Of a stretch of 64,000 nt of DNA, positions 35,248 to 46,078 are shown piece after piece; positions within the stretch are counted from its first letter, which is position 1, and every line of letters starts with the position of its first letter. The notes beneath the pieces are model-generated. The model was given only the letters and a program-made list of their open reading frames with translations, did not search any database and was not told where the DNA came from. Origin of the DNA: Scedosporium boydii (Eukaryota; Ascomycota; Sordariomycetes; Microascales; Microascaceae); assembly GCA_002221725.1 (NCBI GenBank), contig NJFT01000016.1, forward strand, positions 1 through 64,000, in the 5' to 3' direction. Made by a program: the position numbers and the translations under genes.

Positions 35248-35678
35248 ATGGCCTCCGCGGACACGAAACCCACCACCGCCAAACCCACCGAGGAAACCAA
35301 GGCTGAAGAGCCCCAGAAACCCGCGGCCGTCGTCGGCGAGGACGATGAATTCGAAGACTTTCCCGTAGATGGTACGTTTTTTGCCCTTCTCCTCACCCCG
35401 CTCTATCAGGGTACCCTTGATTCGCTCCCCTCCATCCATCATCACCCAAGTCCCTCTTCATTCCTCTCCAAGATGAATAATACCGTATGAAAGAGAAACA
35501 AAATAACTAACCAAAGCTTAACCATATAGACTGGGCCACCGAAGACGCCGAAGCCGCAGAGGGCGCCGAGACAAAGCATCTCTGGGAGGAAAGCTGGGAC
35601 GACGACGATACCAGCGACGACTTTTCGGCCCAGCTCAAGGAGGAGATTCGAAAGGTCGAGGCCTCGAAGAAGCGATAG
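35248..35678 (+). CDS. SEM1: 26S proteasome complex subunit SEM1/DSS1
   Basis: Small acidic disordered protein that tethers lid subunits of the 19S particle and also serves TREX-2 and BRCA2-type recombination complexes. Exons are 35248-35371 and 35530-35678, joined in phase 1, giving 90 residues, the normal size. The defining motifs are EDDEFEDFPVDDWATEDAEA and LWEESWDDDDTSDDFSAQLKEEIRKVEASKK: two acidic blocks with conserved Trp/Phe anchors and a C-terminal helix. The 158-bp intron falls between FPVD and WATE. The N-terminal Lys/Thr/Pro leader is fungal-typical. Confidence 0.96.
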
Positions 35679-36218
35679 AGTCGTGTGTGTGTTGTAGGGC
35701 GCGGAAGATTGAGACGAGGGAAATAAAATATACAACTTCTGGGGATTTCCTATCCCCTCTCACGATTCAGCAATGGGGAAGAAAAGCGGGTAGCGTGTCC
35801 CCTGACGTCCTTTGGGCCACACATGTGAGGGTTGGTTCTAGACGACCGTAGCTAAAGAGGAGAGGGAAAGACAGGTTAATGCTGGGGGTAGAAGGGATTG
35901 TGTATGCATAATCAACGGATAACGGAATACAAGTTACGAATTAAGTGTACAGCCTACGCTCCCTACGGTGGGACAGTTGGTATATCTACGGCCGGGAAAA
36001 AAACGAGAACCTATAAGAAGAGCAAGTTAAGCAGTCCTATGACCGAGTCTACAGATGCTGTCTTGGAAGTTGGTGGACCAGTTCATTTATTTTTATTCAT
36101 AGGCTTGCTTTACCTAGCCTCCTCTCCATCCCAGATGTTCCTCGTTTATATCAGACCTATTCATCGACCATTGGAGAGAAGAAGTAAGAGAAGACAGAAG
36201 AAAGAAGAAAGCCCCTTT
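35679..36218. other. Convergent spacer between SEM1 and PGK1
   Basis: 3' regions of both genes. Several AG dinucleotides lie downstream of the PGK1 stop, which itself sits in a donor-like sequence (see findings). No gene is seen. Confidence 0.5.
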
Positions 36219-37930
36219 TTACTTACTCGACAGAGCAACGATGCCAGGAAGTTCCTTGCCCTCCAGGAGCTCCAAGCTAGCACCACCACCGGTGGAAACG
36301 TGGCTAAGCTTGTCCTCAACACCGTACTTGGCCGCAACAGTGGCGGTATCACCACCACCAATGATGACAATCTTGCCAGCCTGGGCGCCGGCGACGGCGG
36401 CGTCCAAAGTAGCCTTGGTGCCGTGAGCGAACTTGTCAAACTCGAAGACACCAGTGGGGCCGTTCCAGAGGATGGTGTTAGACTCATCGATAGCCTGCTT
36501 GAAGAGCTTGATACTCTCCTCGCCGGCGTCGAGGCCCATCCAGCCGTCAGGAATGCCGGTCTCGTCAGAGGCCTTGCCGACATTAGCATCCTTGGAGAAC
36601 TTGTCGGCGGTGATGTAGTCGACAGGGAGGACGAGCTTGACGTTGTTGGCCTTGGCCTTCTCGACAAGCTTGGGGACGGTCTCGGCGCCGGCAGCATCGT
36701 AGAGGGAGTTGCCGATTGCCATGTTGTTGAGGGCCTTCTTGAAGGTGAAGGCCATGCCGCCGCAGATGATGAGGGTGTTGACCTTGTCGAGGAGGTTGTC
36801 GATCAGCTGGATCTTGTCGGAGACCTTGGCGCCGCCGAGGATGGCGAGGAAGGGGCGCTTGGGGTTCTCGAGGGCTTGCGCGAAGTAGTCGAGCTCCTTC
36901 TTTACGAGGAAACCGGCGGCCTTTTGGGGGAGGTCGACGCCGACCATGGAAGAGTGGGCACGGTGGGCAGTGCCGAAGGCGTCGTCTTTTTTATTACATG
37001 TAGTTAGTAAACGGAAGGTCTTTCCTCTAGAACTCAGAGGGATTTTCCTCTTAAGACCCTGGGGCAGTTATTACGTACTGACGTAGATATCGCCGAGGGC
37101 GGTAAGACCCTTTCGGAACTCCTCAACCTTGGCCTTATCAGCCTTAACCTTGTTCCCATCCTTATCCTTCGAGGAGCCCTCCTCCTCGGCATGGAAGCGC
37201 AAGTTCTCGAGCAGGATGACAGCGCCGTCCTGAGCCTCGTTGACGAGCTTCTCGACCTCCGGGCCGACAGAGTCGGGAGCGAACTGCACGGACTTTCCGA
37301 GCAGCCTCTCGAGCTCGGGGACGACGGGCTGGAGGCTGAACTTGGGGTTGGGGGTGCCGTTGGGGCGGCCGAGGTGGGACATCAGGATGACGGCCTTGGC
37401 GCCATGGTCGAGGGCGTACTTGATGGTGGGGATAGCGCCCACGATGCGCTGGTTGTTGGTGATGTTCTTGTTCTCATCGAGAGGGACGTTGAAGTCGACC
37501 TAGAAAGGAAATGAGAAAAATTCCGAGTTAGAAAATTTGCCGCTTTCTGTTAAAGTTTGGGTGAAGCTGTAAAGCTGTGCAGCTTTCATGCAACATGCAA
37601 CAGGGAATCATGCCACGAGCTTTTCCCTGCGGGAAATGGAAGGAGGGGTGATGGCGGGGGAGGGGCAGCAGCAACAACAGCAGCTCATCCCGGTCGCGGT
37701 TCTGCAACAAGAACGTGCGATAAAACTGGAAATGGATAATTGAAGCTGATTTATGGGATTTTGTGATCTTGGTGATACGCTTCGTATCTTCGCAAAAATG
37801 GCGATATTCTTTTTTTCCTCCCCTTCAAGCTGGTGGGAGTTGTGAAGAGGTGTTGAGAGCTTACCCTGATGAGGACCCGCTTCCCCTTGACGTCGACGTC
37901 AGCGATGGAGAGCTTATTAGAGAGAGACAT
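36219..37930 (-). CDS. PGK1: Phosphoglycerate kinase
   Basis: Glycolytic and gluconeogenic enzyme that transfers phosphate from 1,3-bisphosphoglycerate to ADP in the cytosol. Minus-strand exons are 37930-37865, 37499-37079 and 36985-36219, giving 417 residues, the standard size. Motifs include [22 protein letters not shown] then [80 protein letters not shown], the nucleotide-site [17 protein letters not shown], and [13 protein letters not shown] with [18 protein letters not shown]. The first intron is unusually long for this window (365 bp) and may hold regulatory elements, as first introns of highly expressed fungal genes sometimes do. The stop TAA overlaps GTAAGT. Confidence 0.98.
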
Positions 37931-39059
37931 TTTGATCTTCGGAAACAATTGAATCGAGGAGAAACGAGGAGATGAATAGGAAAATCGAATCAAGAAAAAT
38001 ATGCGGATTGGAGACGATGGTTTGAGGGGAAGGAGGAAGAGGGAAATTGTGTGAAGAAAAAAAGCTGGAGGCCGTATGATGTTATCCAGCCAGCGGCAAG
38101 CACCAAGTCGAACTCGGAAAGCTTAGGAACAAGCAAGACGAGTAATTTGAGCAATCCAACAAATTGTCTTGGTCTTGGTTACATGCAACTTGTGATGGAT
38201 CGATGATGTTGTCCAGTCACAGGCAAAAATGAGGGGTCAATCGCGACAATTGGAGGGTCCCAAGTGGGAAGGTGGGGTCTGGTGCTATTTTTTTCATTTC
38301 TCTCTCACAACAATTGACCTCTCAACTGATCTGTCGTCAATCGATGCTGTCATGGCGGGGTAACACTCACTTGAGGTCGGTCCTGTTTAACTCTCAGGTT
38401 AGGACCGAAATCTCAGCGCGAAAATAGCATTAGACTGAGCAGCTGGCGCCATTGACGTCCCTAGTTTGGTCTCAGTGAGCTGAACTAGGCTACTCGAGTT
38501 TAATCCAATATCAAATGTTTCCGTGACGGGACAGGGACCACCTAGGAGACTCGCTCCGAAGGGGAATCCCTCCCGACTTTCCGCTCCAAGGTCCCATTCC
38601 ACCATCAAAAGCACCCGAAGGACCCGTTTGGCTGCTTCTCCGTGCTTGGAAACCTCCAAGGTCCAAATAATCCCAATTGAGCCCTGTGATGGCCCAGGCG
38701 AGTCGCGGGCCATCCGTGTCGCGAATTGACTCCTGGGCCTTGGTCCCGTTCGCAGCTCCGATTATGGCCGTGGTGACCCGGTTACGAGGAAGTCCCCCCA
38801 ACACCTCGGCCCTCGGAATCGCCACCCAAGCTCATGCGGACTGATACAACGTAAGAAAAGTTGAAACGATGAGACACACTCCGTGCTCCGTGACGCGGAT
38901 TATATGCTGGTCATGATGGTGGTATCGAATCGCCTTTAGTATTGTTTCCCATTCTATTACAGATACGTTCCACTGTGCAAACCATAGACTCCATTGTGCA
39001 TCACAATTCGACCTTGACAAAGCAGTCCTCCATGCATTTTATAACTCAGATTCAAGCCT
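37931..39059. other. PGK1 promoter and SSF1 3' region
   Basis: Upstream region of a presumably strongly expressed glycolytic gene. Pyrimidine-rich sequence on the coding strand lies next to the PGK1 start (37940-38060, read on the minus strand). No gene is seen. Confidence 0.5.
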
Positions 39060-40492
39060 TCAGTCCTCTTCCTCGTCCATCGCATCATCATCATCGTCAC
39101 CCCCCCTATACTCGTCATCTCCACTGCTGTAGAAATCGTCCGCATCCAACTCACTGCCGTAATCGTCCATCTCCTCGTCGCCATCCTCACCCTTGTCGCT
39201 CTTCGCCTTGAGCGCTTTCTTCTTCTTATCGAGGTTGGCCTTTTGCTCCCGCTTCCTCGCCTCCTTCTCTTGCCTCCTCTTCTCCCACCTCTTCTCGAGC
39301 TCCTGCGTCTCCTCTTTCGTCTTCTGGATGTACTCGTGCCACATCACCTTGCCCGCGGCGATGCCATCTTCGACCTTTGTTAACCTCAGCTTCATGCGAG
39401 GCCCTAGCTCTACTAACTTCACGGCGCGCTTCTCAACTTTTTCTTCCTCTTCGGGCTCGGCTCCTCCCTCACCTGCAGCAGCAGCGGCAGCAGCCCTGCG
39501 AGAGATTTTCCGCGGCGCATCCTCGACAACCTCCACCTCCGCATCCGTGTCGACTTCGCTGCCGCTCGTGTAATCCGTCATGTAACCCTCGCCATTCTCG
39601 CCCCCAATCATGAAATCCGCAATATCTTCCAGCTTTCCCAGGTTAGGTACCCCTCCCTTCTTGCCAGACCTGGCCGAGAGCAGCTTCTCTGCCGCGTTAA
39701 GCCTCCTCAGTGGCCGTGAGAGCCCCGTAGTCTTTGTCGTAATCGCATAGTGCCGGAAGTTTAATATGAAGGAACCTTCTTCGCCGTCCTTGTCGGGTTC
39801 TCTGTTAAGGAGGAGGACCCTTCGAATGGTCTTCAGAGGTGTCGCTTGGGGGTTGATGGGTGGGAAGAGGGACTGGAAGACGGTGGTGATGAGGGATTCG
39901 AGGTGTTTCGGTACCTTGGAAGGGCTATCGGCGTTTTGGGAAGAAGAAAAGTTGTTCATTACGAGCTGGAGAAGACACGCAATTCTTAGCACACACCGCA
40001 CACACTAACACCATTGATGCCCGCGCAGCGCCACAGAGAAACAAGGTAACCTACCAGAGGGGGCGTCATAAACTCCTTTCCCACACCGCGAGGCCGCCTC
40101 TGCGTCTTCTGGATATCCTTCGCAAGCGAATACTTCTCCACCCGAAAGTTGAGCGTCGGGCCCTTGGGAGCCAGCGCCACCCTAAGATTGACGTTTCCCC
40201 TCTCCGACCGCGAGAACAGAAGAAGATGCGTAACGCCGAGAGGTCCCGTCATCGTAACGTAATCCCGTAGCCTATTCCCCTTCCTTTCCTTCAACCGACT
40301 CGCCGTGCCCGGCTCCATCACTCGGCGAACGTCCATGGCCAATTGACTGATGCTGGAGCCCACCTCACCGGCACCTATCCGGATTACCATGCTCTTGGGG
40401 TCGCGGACCGTTGCGTGGGCTGGCGCCGCAGCGGCGCTCTTGGGCTGGTTAGCGCCCACATGCGTCCGCTTCTTAACTCTTGGTTTGGCCAT
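39060..40492 (-). CDS. SSF1: Ribosome biogenesis Brix-domain protein SSF1 (Peter Pan homologue)
   Basis: Nucleolar factor of early 60S assembly; Ssf1 stabilises 27S pre-rRNA particles together with Rrp15 and Rrp14. Minus-strand exons are 40492-40055 and 39965-39060, joined in phase 0, giving 447 residues (yeast 453). The N-terminus MAKPRVKKRTHVGANQ is followed by the Brix domain: PKSMVIRIG, ISQLAMDVRRVMEPGTASRLKERKGNRLRDYVTM, VTHLLLFSRSERGNVNLRVA, GPTLNFRVEKYSLAKD, the intron, then VFQSLFPPINPQATPLKTIRRVLLLNRE. The C-terminal third is basic then strongly acidic with a coiled-coil-like EKRWEKRRQEKEARKREQ. The ATG at 40492 is chosen because the family starts at the MAKxRxKKRTH block; an upstream in-frame ATG at 40558 would add leader-like residues. 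Confidence 0.94.
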
Positions 40493-40890
40493 TTTGTCGA
40501 GTCTTGGCTGTGCGGTTGGGGGGTTGGTGCGAGAGAAGGTTGTGTGTAAGTTTTGCAACTCAATGTTAAGAAAAAGAAGAGCCCAGTTTTTTTTTTCTTC
40601 TCTTTGACCTTCCCGGTTCCAAAAAATTTGGAGAATCTGGGCGATAAGATAAGAAATTTCGCTGATTGGGATCCAAGCCTACCAGAATTGATGATATCAC
40701 GTGGTGATAAGCCTTTTCTGACAACGCTCACCGCCCTACACAAAAGAAAGTTCAGGACGAAAAAAGGCCCCACCAGAGAAAGTTCGCAGCAAAGCATTGT
40801 TGAGAGGAAGACAAACAAACACTCCTGCGGTTCTATATCCGATATACGACATCCGACTACAACACTTCCCCGGGTCCGGGAGAAAGCAAA
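40493..40890. promoter_or_regulatory. Shared divergent promoter of SSF1 and RRP3
   Basis: 398 bp between the start codons of two nucleolar ribosome-assembly genes. A T9 run at 40588-40596 lies near SSF1. I could not identify a textbook PAC or RRPE element by eye. Confidence 0.5.
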
Positions 40891-42474
40891 ATGAACCCCT
40901 CAAAGAGAAGAAAGACCTCTCATCCCCCGCATCCCTCGGGGAAGGCGGTCCCCAATAGCCGGAAGGAGAGAGAGCCCGTAGATTCTGTGGACCAGTCCGA
41001 GTCTGACTCTGACGCTCAATCCTCGACCACGGAGGAATCGACGGCGGCTGAAAATGCGCAGGCTGAAAACGGAACTGAAAACCCCAAAGCGAAGACATTC
41101 AAGGAACTTGTATGTTGCGACCATGCTGTTTATCCTCTTTCCCCTACATGCTCCTCCTGCCCTCTACTTCGGCCCATTGCTGGCAAGCGAACCAACTAAC
41201 GCCTTCTCCAGGGCGTGGTAGATTCCCTCTGCGAAGCGTGCGAATCCCTAGGCTACAAAGAACCCACCCCGATCCAAGCCAAAGCCATCCCCCCAGCCCT
41301 TCAAGGCCGCGACATAATTGGCCTCGCCGAGACCGGAAGCGGCAAGACCGCCGCCTTCGCCCTCCCCGTCCTGCAAGCCCTCCTCGACAAGCCGCAGCCC
41401 TACTTCTGCGTGGTCATCGCCCCGACACGCGAACTCGCCGCGCAAATAGGCCAATCCTTCGAGGCCCTCGGCGCTCTCATCTCGCTCCGATGCGCCGTGA
41501 TCGTCGGTGGTCTGGATATGGTGCAGCAGGCCATTGCGCTCGGCAGGAAACCGCATGTGATCGTCGCCACGCCCGGACGTCTGGTCGACCACCTGGAGAA
41601 GACGAAGGGTTTCTCGCTGCGCACTCTAAAGTACCTCGTATTGGATGAGGCCGATCGACTGCTGGACATGGACTTCGGTCCTAGTATTGACAAGATCCTC
41701 AAGTTCATCCCGCGCGAGAGGCGCACGTTCCTCTTCTCCGCCACCATGAGCTCCAAGGTCGAACACCTCCAACGCGCCAGCTTGAAAGACCCCATGCGCA
41801 TCAGCGTCTCCAACAACAAGTACCAGACCGTGGCCACCCTCCTCCAGCACTACATCTTCATCCCCTCCCTGCACAAGGACACCTACCTCGTGTCCCTGGT
41901 CAACGAGTTCGCGGGGCGCTCCATCATCATCTTCACACACACGGTGCGCGACGCGCAGCGCCTGGCCATCATGCTCCGCTCTCTCGGTTTCGGCGCCATC
42001 CCACTGCACGGTCAGCTCTCACAATCCGCGCGCATGGGAGCCCTCAACAAGTTCAAGGATAGATCGAGGGACATCCTCGTGGCTACCGACGTGGCCGCCC
42101 GCGGTTTGGATATCCCCAAGGTCGACATCGTGCTCAACTATGATCTTCCCCAGGACAGCAAGACGTACATCCACCGCGTCGGTCGTACGGCTCGTGCGGG
42201 TAAATCCGGTCGCGCTATCAATATTGTCACTCAGTATACCATTGAAATCCTAGTGAGGATCGAGGCCGCGATCGGCAAGAAGCTGGAGGAGTATCCCACC
42301 GTCAAGGAGGAGGTCATGGTCTTCAAGTCGAGGGTCGAGGATGCTGACAGGGAGGCGAAGCAGGAGCTGAGGGCGATCGAGGATAAGAGGCAGAGGTCGG
42401 GCAGGACGGGTAGGACGGGGCGCCCGGCTCGCGGGGCGAAGAGGAATGTGGACGATATGGATAAGGATGAGTAA
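40891..42474 (+). CDS. RRP3: DEAD-box ATP-dependent rRNA helicase RRP3 (DDX47 type)
   Basis: Nucleolar helicase for 35S pre-rRNA processing and 18S rRNA maturation. Exons are 40891-41109 and 41212-42474, joined in phase 0, giving 493 residues. The N-terminal ~70 residues are Ser/Glu-rich. The helicase core shows the Q motif (GYKEPTPIQ), motif I AETGSGKT (112-119), Ia PTRELA, Ib TPGRLVDHL, motif II DEAD (218-221), motif III SATM, and motif [37 protein letters not shown] and [16 protein letters not shown] are typical of the RRP3/DDX47 clade. The C-terminus is basic and Gly/Arg-rich ([15 protein letters not shown]). Confidence 0.96.
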
Positions 42475-42936
42475 AATGTTCTCCGGCGTTGGGGGTTCGT
42501 TGTTGTATCTTTCTTAGCAAAAGTTCGACAGATGCAGGAGTTTTCAAACATTTAATAGCGTCGTTTGCAGCCGTCTCCAATAGAATTTTTATCTCATATC
42601 CGCCTCAGCATCTCGCCTGCAGAATCATTCCGAGCCATCTTATCATGAGATGTATGTACGAGATTTGATGTTTGAGCATCATTCCCATGACGGGGCACGA
42701 ATTAATATACCATAAAAGAGAACGTATAGAAGCCCACGCAAAGTAGGGTATGGGGTATCCACGCCATCCAAGCCGACAAAAACCAAATGAACATGAACAA
42801 AACATAGGACCCGAAATGCGACAACCCTCCAAAACAGGACCAACGCAGAAGCCGAACCAAGTTAGTTCCAATAATCCGACATGATGTGAAATATAACAGA
42901 ATAACAAAACCCAAGCCACAAAAAGCCGGCTCCCTC
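42475..42936. other. Convergent spacer between RRP3 and kinesin
   Basis: 462 bp of 3' sequence for both genes. No repeat or gene is seen. Confidence 0.55.
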
Positions 42937-45545
42937 CTAGAACTCCTCCGTAGCATCCTCCCACTTCTTCGCTACTAACCTCCTCACCTTCTTTGTAGGA
43001 CTCACACTCCTCGAACTACGCGTACTCTCATTACTCACACGAAGCCTCTCCATCCTCGCACCGAGTCTCTCAACGCCACCCTCGTGGCCGTCGCTCATCT
43101 GGGGGACATCATCCCTCTCCTGCAGCGGCACGCGCTTGCTCGGGCTCCGACCGTTAAGCTCCCTCTTAAGCACGGCAACCTCCCTCCTGAGACGCTCATT
43201 CTCCTGCTCCAGGTCTTCAACGAGCACGTTCTCCTTATCCTCCTCGTCAGCTTCTGTGCCGACGAGTCCCCTCTCGAGGAGTTCAACCTTGCGATCCCAG
43301 TGCTCCTCCCCTCGCTCATGTTCAAGCTGGAGACTCGCCTTCCACCGCGCCATCTCAAGCGCAAGCCTCTTCTCGAACTCAGCAACGCAATCCTCACGAA
43401 TGACCTGCTCGAGCTCAAGCATGCGGTCCTCCATGCTGAGTAAGTGCGCCTCGGCCGTCACACGGCCCTCGCTCTCGCGGGCCACCTCGCCGCGCAAAAT
43501 GTCAATCTCCTCCGTAAGTCTAGCAATCTCCAGCGCCGCGAGTTCCATCGTCGCCCTATCGCCGTCGGTATGCGAGCTCGCGGGCGAGATGTTCCTGTGC
43601 GATCCGGATCCCGCGCCGGGGCCTCCGAAGAACGGCGGCCGGTGGTGCGATGGTGGTTGGTGCGTTACGAGAGTGGGGGACAGTGGTCGCCGGGAGTCGG
43701 GCACGGAGGGAGGTGGGTTCGAGAAGATGCTCGGGATGCGGGGTACGGTGACTTCGCGGGCGAGGGCGCTGTAGCGTAGGATCTGGGATGTGGCGTTGAA
43801 GTCGCCGAGGGGGTCGGCTGTGACGATCATTACGGCCTTTTGAGGGTTGCGGCGGTGGCCTTGCGCCTGAGAAGAGGCGGAGGGAAAAGAGTTTGAGAAG
43901 AGTAACTCTGTCAACTTGCACTGCCGGAAGGGAACGATGTTGGGCTAAGATGTGGTTAGATTTGGCCTCGACCCCAAGATGTACCGGTATGTGCAATAAC
44001 TGCCCGCGGGGATCCTTACCTTGTGGGAGTTGCCACTGTCACTCTGCATCTGCAGGCACTGGCCCAGGTACATTAGGCTCTCATTAATCTTACCCGCTTC
44101 GGCCAGTGTAGTGCCCTGGGTCTTCGCGTCCCTTGCCCTCTCGCTACCGGCCAAATCGACGACCGTCAACGTGTTCCCGCCCCAGTGATGCTGCCGCCTA
44201 GTGCTGCGCTGCCTCTTCTTCACCTCAATGCAGATGAAGCCGTGGCTGCGAGAGGAGACACTATTGCTTCCGGTGCCGGCCACTCGCCGCTCATGCAAAC
44301 CAGCCTCGAGAACCATGAGAGCCTCGTGAAGCGACCCACACACAACCTTTCTCAGACCCGCTACAACTTTTCGATCCGGCGAGGCTTCGGTCGACTTGAA
44401 CATGAGAGGCCGTCGGCGATACTCCTTCGTGGCATTCGACTTGGTCGGGGGCGTGAGCAAATCGAAGATGCGGTCATTGTAAACCTCGTACATGGACATG
44501 ACGACGGCGTATTCGGCCGAGGGATCGGAGGAAACGTTGACACCGCTAACGTCGGGGATCTGCGGAAGAGTCGAAGGCGCGTGGATAAGTCGACGGGGGG
44601 TCATCGGAGGAGCCGCGTATTCGCCCTTTTCTTCAGTCTTAGTAACTTTCACAACCTTCTTCACGCGGGTTGATGCCGTGAGGGTCATGTAATGCCTATT
44701 GTCAGTCACCCGCTTGGGTGTCTCGGGTTCTAAGCGGTTGTAGGGGCCCCAACTAGGGCTCCTTGGGGGGTAGCGAAACGACCGAAGCGGAGTCCGCTCC
44801 ACCATCCGAACACTTTTCGGACTGTCGGGGCCTGTGTTTCCTTCTGCATCGAAGCGGCGGTTATTGAGAGCGGGTGGGGTTCCTACAATCATGGGAGTTG
44901 CTGCTCGGGATCCTCCACCACACCTGGATTGGGTGAGAGGATCGGAGTACACGGTCTCCAGGTAAGAAGATGCACACATGATAGATGCCTCTGAGGCGTC
45001 GGAGGCCTGCAGTGTGGATTCGAGGGACGTTGACGTGTTACGGTCAATGAGGTTGTTTCCAAGAGAGCGGAAGATTACATCGAGCGAGAGCTGCGTCAAG
45101 CCTCGCTGCGTTCGCGACCCAAGAATCGTATGAGACTGGATGGTGCAGAATACAAATTAGCCAACATATTGGATCTCAAAAGCTGTGACACGCTCACCTT
45201 TCCCGAGCCGGTGACACCTAGCGTAGCAACCAGAGCGTCGGTCCCATACCCGCCATGAGGTGCCACAACACCCTCAATCAGCGGGGCCACGCGTGTACAC
45301 TGGAAGACATCCAGCTGGCTGGCATCTTCCTCAAAGACCTGAGTGAAAGCAAACCTCTCGATGGCCCTGCGCCTATCGTTGGGAGGATTAAGCGTGATGT
45401 GCGTCGGCGGAGTGTCCGATTCGGAGGGCTCAACTGCGAGGAATCGTTCGGAACTTGAGGCTCCGCTACCATTGTGCGGCGGCCGCAGTCTAAGGAAGAC
45501 TTGGAATAGGCTCGATGACGACTTTTGGGTCTGCGTCAACTCCAT
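42937..45545 (-). CDS. Kinesin motor protein with large motor-domain insert (kinesin-6-like)
   Basis: Microtubule motor, probably acting at the spindle. Minus-strand exons are 45545-45198, 45135-44020 and 43944-42937, all in phase 0, giving 823 residues. Motor motifs are FQVFLRLRPP, P-loop GVTGSGKS (110-117) followed by HT, switch I NSVSSRSHGFICIEV, switch II VDLAGSER, the KINESL helix, and VPFRQCKLTELL. Between TQLSLDVIFRSLGNNL and YAVVMSMYEVYNDRIFDLL lies a ~175-residue Ser/Pro-rich insert. A long insert at this place is a hallmark of kinesin-6, so I favour that class, though class assignment needs a tree. The C-terminal half has a coiled coil (about 615-740: EIARLTEEIDILRGEVARESEGR) and a Ser/Arg tail. 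Confidence 0.88.
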
Positions 45546-46060
45546 CGTCTTTGGTATCGATGCAGTGGACCTGTTGATACTAACAAATAAAAAAGGTCGA
45601 GCTTGCGGGATGGAAGAGGATGTAACGAGGCTAGGAATAATTAAAGAATAGAATCACCGGGTGTGTAATGATAAACTGAAGAGGCCACAATATCATGCCA
45701 ATCCAGACATGTTGTTGTTGCAGGTGCAAATACTATTCTCCTGTGGTTCAAGGGCGGTGTGGTCACCAAAGCCTCGAGTTGCGTCGGGAATTTGTTTACA
45801 CGACTCGAATTGCTGCCCGGCAACGGAGCAAACGGTTTGGTGGGCCAGGAACAGGTTGCCAAGATCCCCCGGTCCTTGCCAGTGCCAGTGCCAGTGCCAC
45901 CCTAGGGCTGATAAGATAAGCGAGGCACCCCTGCACTAAACTTCAATAGGAAATGGGATCAATGACAGTTTTGAGTTGAGCCCCACCAGGCGAGTTACGT
46001 CAGCTTGCATTAATCAAGATCCAATGTCAATTTTGATCCCTTCAATTCATGTTCAGTCAA

Positions 46061-46078
46061 TTTTTTTTTTTTTTTTTT
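46061..46078. repeat. T18 homopolymer
   Basis: Eighteen uninterrupted T residues in intergenic sequence. Confidence 0.85.

Noticed and set aside
35898..37007. 369-codon + strand open frame opposite PGK1
   Set aside because: Antisense shadow of PGK1 exon 3, produced by strong codon bias; no domain.
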